A stretch of DNA of 64,000 nucleotides from Lachnospiraceae bacterium. Its GTDB lineage: Bacteria; Bacillota; Clostridia; Lachnospirales; Lachnospiraceae. Shown here piece by piece: positions 35,720 through 45,375 of the stretch (position 1 is its first letter; the number at the start of each line of letters is the position of its first letter). The stretch is taken from positions 53,802 through 117,801 of the forward strand of contig JAQXGF010000133.1 in NCBI GenBank assembly GCA_029006155.1, given 5' to 3'. Under the pieces are notes generated by a model that saw only the letters and a program-made list of their open reading frames with translations, was not told the DNA's origin and did not search any database. The translations under genes and the position numbers were made by a program.

Positions 35720-36828
35720 GAAGAAGACGGCGCAGACACCATTCGGAAGGCCATAATGTATGGCGCGCCTATTCGGATATGATGGCCGGGCTTCTGCTCC
35801 TGTTCGTCCTCGTCATGTGCATCTCTTTTATGGAGGCACAGAAAAATTACCGGGAAAAGCTCTCGGAACAGGCCGCACACCAGCAGACACAGACACAGCT
35901 GCAAAAAGAGCTCTCCGAGCGGGAAAGTGAGATCAATGCACAGCAGGCGGCTCTCGATGAGCAGAGTGCCCTGCTCGCCTCTCAGCAGGCGGCTCTTGAT
36001 GAGCAAAGTGCTCTTGTCGCCTCCCAGCAGGCAGATCTGGACGAAAAAAGTGCACTGCTCGCAGAGCAGCAGACTGAGCTGGAGGAACAGAAAGCGCTCG
36101 TCGCTTCCTCCCAGAGTGACTTGCAGGAAAAGGAAACGCTCATTGCCTCTCAGCAAAAGGAACTCGATGAGAAAAATACACAGATGGCTGCGCAGCAGGC
36201 AGCTCTCGATGAGCAGGAAAGCCTGCTCGCAGATCAGCAGCAGAAAATCGAGCAGATCATCGGCGTGAAGGCCGATCTGATCGCCGATCTAAAAAGCCAG
36301 TTTGATGAGCACAATCTGAACGTCGTCATCGACGAGGCCAGCGGTGCCATCGCCCTCGACTCGAACGTACTCTTCGCTTACAATGAGAGCGAACTGACCG
36401 AGGAAGGGATCGCCATGCTCGGCGAGATCCTCCCGGTCTACTGCAAGGTGCTCATGGATCCGCAGTACGAGGACTATCTGGCGGAACTGAGCATCGACGG
36501 CTACACCGATACATCCGGCGACTACATTTACAATCTGGAGCTCTCGCAGGCGCGCGCACTCGCCGTCGCCAGCTATCTGTTCCAGGATGCCGACAGCTTC
36601 CTGACCGATGACGAGCTCACAAGCCTCAAGGAAAAGCTGACCTCAAACGGCCACTCGATGAGCAATCCCGTCTACAGTGATGGAGAGATCAATATGGACG
36701 CCTCCCGCCGTGTGGAAGTCCGCTTCCGCTTAAAGGACGAGGAAATGATCAATGAGCTGAAAGATGTGCTCGCCGAGACGACAACTGCGCAGTCAGAGAC
36801 CTCATCGGAAGCTCAGACCGAAGGATAG
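35716..36828 (+). CDS. MotB/OmpA-domain stator partner with 14-residue repeat stalk (ZorB-like)
   Basis: Protein of 370 residues anchored by one membrane segment (about 22-38). The segment is preceded by VWRAYSDMMAGLLLLF, where Asp21 matches the proton-carrying aspartate of MotB and ZorB. Residues 76-173 are seven perfect-length 14-residue repeats (QQAALDEQSALLAS type) predicted to form a rigid extracellular coiled coil. From about 200 an OmpA-like peptidoglycan-binding domain follows, with SIDGYTDTSGDYIYNLELSQ and MDASRRVEVRFRL. With the upstream channel it should form a proton-driven, wall-anchored motor. No flagellar, Tol, Exb or Zorya effector gene adjoins. Confidence 0.82.
   Translation: MRRRRRRHHSEGHNVWRAYSDMMAGLLLLFVLVMCISFMEAQKNYREKLSEQAAHQQTQTQLQKELSERESEINAQQAALDEQSALLASQQAALDEQSALVASQQADLDEKSALLAEQQTELEEQKALVASSQSDLQEKETLIASQQKELDEKNTQMAAQQAALDEQESLLADQQQKIEQIIGVKADLIADLKSQFDEHNLNVVIDEASGAIALDSNVLFAYNESELTEEGIAMLGEILPVYCKVLMDPQYEDYLAELSIDGYTDTSGDYIYNLELSQARALAVASYLFQDADSFLTDDELTSLKEKLTSNGHSMSNPVYSDGEINMDASRRVEVRFRLKDEEMINELKDVLAETTTAQSETSSEAQTEG
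35941..36234 (+). repeat. 42-bp in-frame tandem repeat (7 units)
   Basis: Seven 42-bp units inside the ZorB-like gene. They encode QQAALDEQSALLAS, QQAALDEQSALVAS, QQADLDEKSALLAE, QQTELEEQKALVAS, SQSDLQEKETLIAS, QQKELDEKNTQMAA and QQAALDEQESLLAD. A degenerate unit precedes them and one follows. Confidence 0.9.
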
Positions 36829-36882
36829 CGCGCATTTAAAAATACAGACAAGTGATTTATCGAAATCATACTGATACAGAAA

Positions 36883-38004
36883 TCAGGCCGGAAGAATATC
36901 TACGAGCACGTACTCACTGTGCTTTCCGGTCCGGATCGGATAATTTAATCCGCCCATGCCGGAAGTGACGATCACCGTGAGGCCGTCGATGGATGTCCTG
37001 CCGTAGTTCCACTCCCCAAACCCGGTCAGACGGTACAGCCATCCGACCTGTGCGATCTGGCCTCCGTGGGTGTGGCCGGACAGCTGTAGGTCAAAGCCAA
37101 GCGCGGCATTCTCTTTCAGGTCGCGTGGCTGATGCTCCAGCAGAATCCGATACTCCTTTTGGTTTACCCCGTTTACAAGAGCTGCTCCGGATGTCCGGCC
37201 AGCGGCGTCCGGATTCGTCCGGTCGTCCCGGCCGACGAGGAGCAGCTCTTTTTCTATTTCCACCGCATGTTCCCGCAAAATCGTGATCCCGGCAGCTTCT
37301 ACTTCCGCCGTAAGTTCCTCTGCCGTATAGTTTGGATGCTTCGCATAGGCGTTCCGGTCGTGGTTGCCATAGATGTAATAAATGCCATACCGGGTCGTGA
37401 CCTGTGAGAGCGTTTCAAACACTTCCTTCATCTCCGCACGGGAGGTGTGCTCATCGACGAGATCGCCGCCCAGCACGAGGATGTCCGGACGCTCCAGCCT
37501 GATTTGCAAACAGATACTTTGCAAATCTTCTGCATCCATCGTCGTCCCATAATGCAGATCAGATAAAAAGGCGATCCGGTAGCCTTCCTTCCGGATCGCT
37601 TTGTCTGTGTATACCGTGTAGGATGTGCGCACGATATGATGCATATTCCACCATCCATAGCACAGCATTACGGCCACCGCAGCTACCGGCACGAGCCCGG
37701 ATGCCCATAACCAGTCAAACCGGTTTCCGGATGTCCCGCCCTTCTCTTTCCGGCAGCAGTTCCAGATGATGTGCAAACCATCCATACACAGGGCAAATGC
37801 AAGCAGATGAAATACCACGACCGCCCAGATGCCCCAGATATTGATCGCCGGAAGCACAAAAAGAGCCGTCAGAAGCATCAACAACAGCCGCACTCTCTGA
37901 TGTGCAGGCCAGAAGCCGAATGCCTCCGCAACTCTTCGCAGCCAACGATAAAAATAAATTCCGACACCAGCCAGAACACATGCAAGCAATGCATACCGTA
38001 CCAT
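36883..38004 (-). CDS. Membrane-anchored metallophosphoesterase
   Basis: Protein of 373 residues with three or four N-terminal membrane segments (about 1-20, 38-75 and 100-120). A calcineurin-type phosphoesterase domain follows with all dimetal motifs: FLSDLHYGT, LVLGGDLVDEH, YYIYGNHDRNAY, and LSGHTHGGQ. It resembles the YkuE/YaeI family, which acts on lipid or nucleotide phosphates at the membrane. Ribosome site GGAGGTGGAAGG. Substrate unknown. Confidence 0.88.
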   Translation of the reverse strand: MVRYALLACVLAGVGIYFYRWLRRVAEAFGFWPAHQRVRLLLMLLTALFVLPAINIWGIWAVVVFHLLAFALCMDGLHIIWNCCRKEKGGTSGNRFDWLWASGLVPVAAVAVMLCYGWWNMHHIVRTSYTVYTDKAIRKEGYRIAFLSDLHYGTTMDAEDLQSICLQIRLERPDILVLGGDLVDEHTSRAEMKEVFETLSQVTTRYGIYYIYGNHDRNAYAKHPNYTAEELTAEVEAAGITILREHAVEIEKELLLVGRDDRTNPDAAGRTSGAALVNGVNQKEYRILLEHQPRDLKENAALGFDLQLSGHTHGGQIAQVGWLYRLTGFGEWNYGRTSIDGLTVIVTSGMGGLNYPIRTGKHSEYVLVDILPA

Positions 38005-38257
38005 CCTTCCACCTCCCGCATTCTCCTGTCTTTTAGCAAGTATGCTGCGTCCGGATTCTTTTTATACATAATCAAAACGGATATGCACTGCTGATTGCTC
38101 CGCTCAATTGAAACAGTAGCTTTACTTGGTTCGATTAAAAATATGTACCATTCTCTACAAAATAAAAGGACTGTCTTTTCGACAATCCCGAATTTTTCTA
38201 TATCAACTTTATCAATTTTCTGCCCGCTCGCGAGAATCAATATTTGGGCATGAAAAA

Positions 38258-38328
38258 AGCGGGTGATGGGAATCGAACCCACGTATTCAGCTTGGAAGGC
38301 TGATGTTCTACCATTGAACTACACCCGC
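38258..38328 (-). tRNA. tRNA-Gly (anticodon TCC)
   Basis: A 71-nt cloverleaf can be folded by eye. The acceptor stem is GCGGGTG/CACCCGC, the anticodon loop is CTTCCAA giving TCC, and the T loop is GGTTCGATTCC. CCA is not encoded; the gene is followed by a run of T. Confidence 0.95.
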
Positions 38329-38671
38329 ATATCGAACTATTTTATTTTCCTGTTGCTCGTAAGCAACGTAGATATACTACCGCAGATTTTCCGATTTGTC
38401 AACTGTTTTTTTCTGATTCTTTTTTCCTATCTATTGACTGCCACACGGAACTTTCTTCTCCACACCCCCTGATTACCTGGCTCATTGCTCGTGGGAATAA
38501 ATCTTCTATTGTATATTGTAAATAACAAAGGATTGGCAAACTTATTTTTACCAATCCCGTTATATTTATCCATACTGCCTGCTGCAATACACGCACTTTT
38601 TACTGCTCCATACAATCAAACCGAATCCAGTTCCAACTATGGCTGCCAGTTTCCTTCCGATATTTCGTCTG
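38329..38671. other. Intergenic stretch between tRNA-Gly and the ABC-F gene
   Basis: Contains the tRNA promoter (38374-38402) and a hairpin GGATTGG/CCAATCC (38530-38557), which may end the ABC-F transcript. The remainder has only short reading frames without ribosome sites, and I see no gene. Confidence 0.5.
38374..38402 (-). promoter_or_regulatory. Promoter of tRNA-Gly
   Basis: Minus strand -35 TTGACA (38397-38402), 17-bp spacer, -10 TAGTAT (38374-38379), about 45 bp before the tRNA 5' end. Confidence 0.7.
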
Positions 38672-40513
38672 TCACTCTGCCGTCTCGCCGCGCTCGATCC
38701 GCTCTGCCAGATCATTCAGGTATACCCAGCGATCCATCTTTTCTTCAAGCTGCGCCTCAGCCTCTTCCTTTTGCCTGGTGAGCTCATTGAGCTTGCCGGA
38801 ATTCGTCGCATTCGCAAGTATCTGTGCATCGAGGTCTGCGACTTTCTCCTCCAGAGCCGCGATCTCATCATCGATCGTCTCGAACTCCCGCTGCTCCTTG
38901 TACGTAAATTTCAGCTTCGCAGGCCGATTCTGCTTCCATGTCTTCGTCGAGTCCGGCTTGCCCGTATCCGCGCTTTCGGAAGCATCCGTTGTCCGCTTCG
39001 TCTCCGCTGCTGGAATGCCTTCCGCAGCCGCTCTTCTTCGCCTGGACGCTTCCAGATAATCTGTGTAGCCACCCTCATACTGCTGCAGATGTCCATCCTC
39101 AAACGCAAAGATCCGGTCTACGATATTGTCCAGAAAGTACCGGTCATGGGAGACTGCCACGATAATCCCGGAAAACGACGTCAGATAATCCTCCAGAATC
39201 GTCATCGTCGGAATGTCAATGTCGTTCGTCACTTCATCGAGCGCAAGAAAATTCGGTGCCTGCATCAGAATGCTCAGCAGATAGAGCCGCTTCTTCTCCC
39301 CTCCGGAGAGCCGTGACACCGGCGCATACTGCATATCCGGCGTGAATAAAAAGCGCTCAAGCATCTGGGATGCCGTAATCTTTCCGTCCCTGGTCGGCAC
39401 ATACTCCGCGATATCCCGGATATAATCGATCACGCGCCGGTCGCTGTCCATATCCGGCACTTCCTGCGCAAAATAGCCCATGCGGATCGTCTCACCGACC
39501 TCGACGACACCGGAATCCGGCAGTACCTTCCCTGCCATCATTTTCAGCAGGGTCGACTTGCCACATCCGTTTTCTCCGATGATACCAAGCCGTTGATTTT
39601 TCAGGACAATGTAGTTAAAGTCCTCGATGAGCGTGCGTTCCCCGTACCGCTTTGTCACATGGTGCAGCTCGACCGTTTTTTTGCCCATCCGTGTCTCGAC
39701 GGAATCCATCTCCACGATGGCATCTGCCACAGGCGCCGTACCATTTTTCAGCGCTTCGAGGCGGTCCAGACGCGCCCGCTGCTTTGTCGTCCGCGCCCGG
39801 CAGCCACGCTTTGCCCACTCCAGCTCCATCCGCAGGATACTCTGACGCTTCCGCTCGCTCGCGAGCTCCATCTCCTCCCGCTGTGCCTTCAGCTCCAGAA
39901 ACTGCGAATAGTTCGCCTCATATCCGTACATTTTTCCATGGCTGATCTCCAGGATCCGGTTACTCGTGCGGTCGAGGAAATACCGGTCATGCGTCACCAT
40001 GATGACCGTCCCGCGGAATCTGCGCAGATAGTCTTCCAGCCACTCGAGCATGCTCCCATCCAGATGGTTCGTCGGCTCGTCTAAAATGAGCACATCAAAG
40101 GAACCGAGCAGCACCTTCGCGAGCGCCGCCTTTTTGCGCTGGCCACCGGAGAGATGCTCCATCTTTTCTTCATAATCCGTAAGGCCGAGCGTCGTCAGAT
40201 TGCTCTTTGCCTCGCTGATCGCGGTCCAGTCCGACGGATCGATCCCACGCGTCACATAGGACAGTACCGTGTCGTCTTTCTCATAGGCCGGACTCTGTGA
40301 AAGGTACGCCATATGCAGGCCATTCTGCCGGATGATATTCCCATCGTCCGGTTCCTCTTTGCCTGCGATCATATTTAAAAGCGTCGTCTTTCCGGTTCCG
40401 TTGATCCCGATGATGCCGATCTTGTCACCTTCCTGAATGCCATAGGAGGCATCGTCAAAGATCACCTTCTCGCCATAGATTTTGCTGATATGCTCGATAT
40501 TTATGATGTTCAT
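38672..40513 (-). CDS. ABC-F family ATPase (Uup/EttA type)
   Basis: Soluble protein of 613 residues with two ABC domains. The first has Walker A GINGTGKTTLLN, signature LSGGQRKKAALAKVLL and Walker B DVLILDEPTNHLD. The second has [26 protein letters not shown] and NFLALDEVTNDID. Between them is the arginine/lysine-rich linker (LEWAKRGCRARTTKQRARL), and at the end a coiled-coil tail as in Uup. ABC-F proteins act on the ribosome, not in transport. Walker B of the second domain has V rather than P (DEVTN). A housekeeping translation role is more likely than antibiotic protection. Confidence 0.9.
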   Translation of the reverse strand: MNIINIEHISKIYGEKVIFDDASYGIQEGDKIGIIGINGTGKTTLLNMIAGKEEPDDGNIIRQNGLHMAYLSQSPAYEKDDTVLSYVTRGIDPSDWTAISEAKSNLTTLGLTDYEEKMEHLSGGQRKKAALAKVLLGSFDVLILDEPTNHLDGSMLEWLEDYLRRFRGTVIMVTHDRYFLDRTSNRILEISHGKMYGYEANYSQFLELKAQREEMELASERKRQSILRMELEWAKRGCRARTTKQRARLDRLEALKNGTAPVADAIVEMDSVETRMGKKTVELHHVTKRYGERTLIEDFNYIVLKNQRLGIIGENGCGKSTLLKMMAGKVLPDSGVVEVGETIRMGYFAQEVPDMDSDRRVIDYIRDIAEYVPTRDGKITASQMLERFLFTPDMQYAPVSRLSGGEKKRLYLLSILMQAPNFLALDEVTNDIDIPTMTILEDYLTSFSGIIVAVSHDRYFLDNIVDRIFAFEDGHLQQYEGGYTDYLEASRRRRAAAEGIPAAETKRTTDASESADTGKPDSTKTWKQNRPAKLKFTYKEQREFETIDDEIAALEEKVADLDAQILANATNSGKLNELTRQKEEAEAQLEEKMDRWVYLNDLAERIERGETAE

Positions 40514-40749
40514 GCCCTGTCACCTTTCCTCATCCTGTCATGCCGATGAACATTCCCGGCAGTTATGCCATCCCACGCTTCATCCCTGCGGCTCATCTCC
40601 GCAGCTTTGCTGCAGTAGATTTGACTTGACGGAAAAAAACAGGTCAGCACATGACCTGTCCTTTTCACAACTGAATTTTCTACTTGTATTACGGCCATCG
40701 TCGGCCACCATTTCCTGCTGGCAGAAACTTCCCCGGCTATCGCTTTCTT

Positions 40750-41691
40750 TTACGCCAGATCGTCATACAGCCGCTCCGGATAGACGCCGTCTGCGATCAG
40801 CTTCCGGAAGCTCTCCGTCACTGCCGCCTTATCTTCTTTATACGTCACACCAAACCAGTGATCCTGTGTCTCTAATACTTTGACGCTGCATTGATGTTCG
40901 CGCAGCAGCCCGCCGATCAGGGTCGGCAGAAGATATTCTGCCTTCAGCGGATTCGCCGGAACCGCCGTCTCAAAAAAGGAGACAAACCCGCTCTCCAGTA
41001 CGTTCAGGAACGCCGGAGCTTCCCCTTCCTTTGCCGGAAACGCCCACATATTCATGGATACATAGGACTCCGGATCAAGGCGCACGCCATCTGCCTCCGC
41101 GCCATCCGCGGTCTTCACGATATTCGGAGTCTCGACAACATCCGTAACGTGGGAGTGTCCCTTCGATACCTGACAGATTCCCCGCGTCACCCCGCCATTC
41201 TCCGAAAGTGTATTTTTCAGAATGAAGCCCGCCATCGCGATGGCCGTATCCTCGTGCGACAGCAACAGCCAGTCGTGCAGCTTCCGGAATGCCTCTTTTC
41301 CATAGTAGTCATCGGCGTTGATCACGATAAACGGCTCGTGGATCAGATCCTTTGCGGCAAGAACCGCCTGACCGGTCCCCCACGGCTTCGTCCGCCCTTC
41401 CGGCACTGCACCGTTCGCCGGGATCGCATGCAGATCCTGAAACGCATACGCCAGCTCCACGCCAAGCCGTGCACACACCGGCTCCAGCCGGCTCCCGATC
41501 CGCTCCCGGAAATCTGCCTCGATATCCCTTCGGATCACAAATACAATTTTATTAAATCCGGCCTCGATCGCATCGTGGATCGAGTAATCCATAATAATCT
41601 CATCATGCATTCCGACTGGCTCCAGCTGCTTAATCCCGCCACCAAAACGGGAACCAATCCCTGCTGCCATAATCAGTAATGTTGCCTTCAT
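40750..41691 (-). CDS. Nucleotidyltransferase (NDP-sugar pyrophosphorylase-like)
   Basis: GT-A-like nucleotidyltransferase of 313 residues. The nucleotide-binding loop is LLIMAAGIGSRFGGGIKQLEPVG, with IDYSIHDA-like and INADDYYGKEAF blocks that hold the metal-site aspartates. Family members make NDP-sugars or activate small alcohol phosphates. Start at 41691 follows AAGGAGA; a longer reading to 41799 is not supported. No sugar-biosynthesis genes are adjacent, so the product is unknown. Confidence 0.8.
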   Translation of the reverse strand: MKATLLIMAAGIGSRFGGGIKQLEPVGMHDEIIMDYSIHDAIEAGFNKIVFVIRRDIEADFRERIGSRLEPVCARLGVELAYAFQDLHAIPANGAVPEGRTKPWGTGQAVLAAKDLIHEPFIVINADDYYGKEAFRKLHDWLLLSHEDTAIAMAGFILKNTLSENGGVTRGICQVSKGHSHVTDVVETPNIVKTADGAEADGVRLDPESYVSMNMWAFPAKEGEAPAFLNVLESGFVSFFETAVPANPLKAEYLLPTLIGGLLREHQCSVKVLETQDHWFGVTYKEDKAAVTESFRKLIADGVYPERLYDDLA

Positions 41692-41841
41692 CTGTCTTCT
41701 CCTTTTATTTTCTCTTTCTGCGGCCTTGCTGATCGCTACTGTCCATGCCAGAATCAAAGTATTTTTCTGCCAAATGGATGGTAACGATTTCTTTTTCATA
41801 CTATCAGTATAGCAGATTTTAGAAAATACTCAACACCCTTT

Positions 41842-44370
41842 TTATTTGATGAACTTGCGCATCATCTCATAGAGCCGGTCGATCTGGAACGGCTTCGCCA
41901 GATGCTCGTTCATCCCGGCTTCTAAGGCTGCCAGCCGATCCTCCTCAAACGCATTCGCTGTCATCGCGATAATCGGTATGGATGCGATCGCTTTATTCGG
42001 CAGACTACGGATCTTTCGTGTCGCCTCATAGCCATCCATAATCGGCATCATCACATCCATCAGCACCATATCAAATTCGCCAGGTGTCGCCGCTTCCATC
42101 AATTCGACCGCTTCTTTGCCATTTGTCGCCGTCTGCACGCGGATCCCGGCCTCGTCCAGAATCGCCTCCGCAATCTCCCGGTTCACCTCCACATCATCCA
42201 CGAGCAGAATCCGCTTCCCTGCAAATTCTTCCGGCTCATTTTTCTCATCCTCCTGCACTGGCGTCTCGGATGCATCCCGCAGCACCGTATACAGCTCGGA
42301 TAAAAACAGTGGCTTCGCACAGAACGCTGTGACACCCGCCTCACGCGCCTCCGCCTCGATATCTGACCAGTCATAGGCCGTCAGGATGATGATCGGCGTC
42401 TCTGAACCGATCTCACGCCGGATCCGGCGCACGACCTCGACGCCATTCATATCCGGCATCAGCCAGTCGATGATGTAAACTTTATACTCATCCTTCTCCT
42501 CAAAGGCCAGCTGGGCACGCACGATCGCTTCCTTACCGGAAGTCGTCCAATCCGCACGCATGCCAATGACCTTGAGCATCCGCGAGGTACTGATGCAAGC
42601 ATCCATACTGTCATCCGCCACCAGTGCCCGGAAGCCATTCAGGCTCTTGATGCCGCGCTTCTCCGTAGAATGGCTTCCTTTTACAAACCGGAACGAGATC
42701 GTAAATTCCGTCCCGACTCCCGGCTCCGACTCTACCGCGATCCTTCCGTTCATCATGTCGACCAGATTTTTCGTGATCGCCATGCCAAGCCCGGTCCCCG
42801 GGATTCCGCTCACGGTCGTACTCTCTTCTCTGGAAAACGGTTCAAAAATATGTTTGGTAAATTCCTCACTCATTCCGATTCCATTGTCCCGGATGATAAA
42901 ATCAAAATCCGCAAAGCCTTCCGGCGAGTTGTCCCGCTCAATGACACGCAGGGATACCGCACCGCCCGGCTGCGTGAATTTGATCGCATTGCTCAGGACA
43001 TTCAGCAAAATCTGGTTCAGCCGCAGCCGGTCGCAGATAATACTCTCATCCATGACATCCAGAGTATCGATAAACAGCTCCAGCCGTTTGTCCTTGATAT
43101 CCGCCTGCAAAATGTTGCGCAAATCGTGAATGATTGCCGACAGGCTGTACTCCTTCTCCTCGATCTTGACCCGCCCGCTCTCGATCCGTGACATGTCGAG
43201 CACATCGTTGATCAGGCTGAGCAGATGATTGCTCGATGTCATAATTTTACTCAGATAGTCCTTGACTACCTCCGGCTGGTGCACATGGGTCCCCGCCAGC
43301 GCCGTAAAGCCGAGGATCGCATTCATCGGTGTGCGGATGTCATGTGACATATTGTTCAGGAAGGTCGTCTTCGCCTGATTCGCGTGCTCCGCTGCGATGT
43401 ACGCCTGCTCTGCCGCATACTTCGCCTTATTCAGCTCCTCGTTGGAAGACTTCGCCGCTGCCAGCGCCTGCTCGAGCTTGGCCTGCTGCGCAAACTCCCG
43501 CTTCTTCTGCGCATCGATGTTCTCCGCAGCCAGAATGATGTGTGTCATCTTCCCCGGTGCATCCTGGCATGCCAGATAATTCGCCCGCACCCAGTTTCTC
43601 TGGCCATTCGGAAGCAGCCGTTCATACTCGGCACTTACAAACGGCTGTCCGTCCAGCCGCTCCCGGATCGTCTCCAGATCAAAAAACCGGCGCATTTCTT
43701 CCCGGTACTCTGGCATGACGATGTGCTCACAGTAGTAAGTAAGCCGCTCGCCGGCCGATCCGACTTTGCCGATCTGCGTATGGAGCCCCTCGATCCTCCC
43801 TTCGATTTCCGTAAAACAGTCATGGTCGATGTCAATATAATAAACCATACTGTACATTTTTGAGATTGAATTCAGGATCTTATAGTTCCGGATCTGATTT
43901 TTCTGAAGCGCGTACATGTCCGTCCGGTTGACCACATAGGTAATTCCAAGCACTTCCCCGCTCAGAAGATCTTCATAGAGCATTACATGCTGCTCTGCAA
44001 ACAGAGGGTTCCCAAGGGAATCTTTTGTCCAGTAGCGATAATAAATATGGTGCTCTCCGTTCTCATAGCATTTCAGAAAATGTCCGATATCAAAAAATGC
44101 AAAAAATTCCGCCTGCTCTGATTCGGGCAGCTGGTTGCCCCAGTACGCGATCACATCACTGTACCTGCAATTTTCCGGAAATCCAATCTGCTCGTTAATG
44201 TTGTATTCCACCCCATTTAACGTCTGATACATCGCCCCCGGGATCAGATCCCGGCTCACATTAATATTATAAAAGGCCCCCGCCCCGGCGGAAAGTGCAT
44301 GTGACAGCAACTGCTCTTTCCGTTTATACATTTCAAGCTGAAGTTCCAGCTCCTCCCTCGTCTGTGTCAT
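41842..44370 (-). CDS. Soluble hybrid histidine kinase with two receiver domains
   Basis: Protein of 842 residues without membrane segments. The N-terminal 290 residues look like two PAS-type sensor modules (the second with RLLPNGQRNWVRANY). A coiled-coil linker leads to HisKA with NNMSHDIRTPMNAILGFTAL (His343), then HATPase_c with NQILLNVLSNAIKFT, RDNGIGMS and GTGLGMAITK. Two receiver domains follow: one with IIDWLMPDMNG and one with MVLMDVMMPIMDG and the AKPF lysine. There is no Hpt domain and no output domain, so phosphate must move to a separate Hpt protein. A stand-alone Hpt gene lies at 63414. Confidence 0.9.
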   Translation of the reverse strand: MTQTREELELQLEMYKRKEQLLSHALSAGAGAFYNINVSRDLIPGAMYQTLNGVEYNINEQIGFPENCRYSDVIAYWGNQLPESEQAEFFAFFDIGHFLKCYENGEHHIYYRYWTKDSLGNPLFAEQHVMLYEDLLSGEVLGITYVVNRTDMYALQKNQIRNYKILNSISKMYSMVYYIDIDHDCFTEIEGRIEGLHTQIGKVGSAGERLTYYCEHIVMPEYREEMRRFFDLETIRERLDGQPFVSAEYERLLPNGQRNWVRANYLACQDAPGKMTHIILAAENIDAQKKREFAQQAKLEQALAAAKSSNEELNKAKYAAEQAYIAAEHANQAKTTFLNNMSHDIRTPMNAILGFTALAGTHVHQPEVVKDYLSKIMTSSNHLLSLINDVLDMSRIESGRVKIEEKEYSLSAIIHDLRNILQADIKDKRLELFIDTLDVMDESIICDRLRLNQILLNVLSNAIKFTQPGGAVSLRVIERDNSPEGFADFDFIIRDNGIGMSEEFTKHIFEPFSREESTTVSGIPGTGLGMAITKNLVDMMNGRIAVESEPGVGTEFTISFRFVKGSHSTEKRGIKSLNGFRALVADDSMDACISTSRMLKVIGMRADWTTSGKEAIVRAQLAFEEKDEYKVYIIDWLMPDMNGVEVVRRIRREIGSETPIIILTAYDWSDIEAEAREAGVTAFCAKPLFLSELYTVLRDASETPVQEDEKNEPEEFAGKRILLVDDVEVNREIAEAILDEAGIRVQTATNGKEAVELMEAATPGEFDMVLMDVMMPIMDGYEATRKIRSLPNKAIASIPIIAMTANAFEEDRLAALEAGMNEHLAKPFQIDRLYEMMRKFIK

Positions 44371-44417
44371 ATCGCTTCTCCCTCTTTATGGTCAGGCGAT
44401 CCTGTGCGCCCTTCCAT

Positions 44418-45287
44418 TCATTCCATTTTATTATAGCACAGCCGTGCAATCTCCTCCCGGTACGGCGCATACGATTTCTTCGGATCATCCGGATCTTTGA
44501 TCCAGGGTGTCTCCAGGATCTTCGGCACATTGGTAAAATCCGGGTGATGTACGATCCGATACAGCGTCTCAAACCCAATCGTTCCTTTTCCGATGTTCTC
44601 ATGCCGATCCTTTGCCGCCCCGCACGGATTCTTGCTGTCATTGATATGGAAGACGGCGATCTGATCCTTTCCGATCACCCGGTCAAACTGCTCCAGTACG
44701 CCGTCAAGATCCTGCACCAGATCGTATCCGGCATCGTTCGTATGACAGGTATCAAAGCAGACACGCAGCTTCTCACTGTGCACGACCCCGTCATAAATTG
44801 CCGCGAGCTCCTCAAACGTCCGCCCGATCTCCGAGCCCTTGCCCGCCATCGTCTCCAAGGCTACGTAGCATGGCGTGTCGCCGCTTAATACTTCATTTAA
44901 TCCGCAGATCGCCTGCCGGATTCCGGCCTCTGTCCCTGCCCCGACATGTGCCCCCGGATGCAGCACGAGCACCTGACTGCGACATGCCGCCGTCCGCTCG
45001 ATCTCCTTTGCCAGAAATTCCACCGCCAGCTCGTAAGTCTCCTTTTTCACGGTATTTGCCAGGTTGATGATATAAGGCGCATGGACGATGATCTCCCCGA
45101 TCCCGTTTGCATCCATATAGTCCCATGCCGCATCGATATTCAGCTCCGAGATCTCTTTGCGCCTGGTATTCTGCGGTGCTCCGGTGTAAAACATAAAGGT
45201 ATTCGCACCGTAAGATGCCGCCTCCTTTGCCGAGCCGAGCAACATCTCTTTCCCGCTCATGCTCACATGTGATCCGATTCTCAACAT
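44418..45287 (-). CDS. nfo: Endonuclease IV (AP endonuclease)
   Basis: DNA-repair enzyme of 289 residues that nicks at abasic sites. Zinc ligands fall in [66 protein letters not shown] and LETPW, as in the Nfo family. Start at 45287 follows GCAGGAGGA. It lies 88 bp after the uncharacterised gene at 45376 and is probably the last gene of that transcript. Confidence 0.95.
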   Translation of the reverse strand: MLRIGSHVSMSGKEMLLGSAKEAASYGANTFMFYTGAPQNTRRKEISELNIDAAWDYMDANGIGEIIVHAPYIINLANTVKKETYELAVEFLAKEIERTAACRSQVLVLHPGAHVGAGTEAGIRQAICGLNEVLSGDTPCYVALETMAGKGSEIGRTFEELAAIYDGVVHSEKLRVCFDTCHTNDAGYDLVQDLDGVLEQFDRVIGKDQIAVFHINDSKNPCGAAKDRHENIGKGTIGFETLYRIVHHPDFTNVPKILETPWIKDPDDPKKSYAPYREEIARLCYNKME

Positions 45288-45375
45288 GTCTTCCTCCTGC
45301 CATTTTCGTGCTGCAGTTTTCTTGGCCTCCATGAACTGCAGTATCCCTTTCCTGCGCAGCGAAACAACCGGTGTT

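Noticed and set aside
34229..36828. A complete Zorya defence system
   Set aside because: Only ZorA/ZorB-like genes are present; no helicase, nuclease or other Zorya effector is encoded on either side.
38427..38615. 62-codon minus-strand frame after the tRNA gene
   Set aside because: No ribosome site, overlaps a hairpin, and composition is like non-coding DNA.
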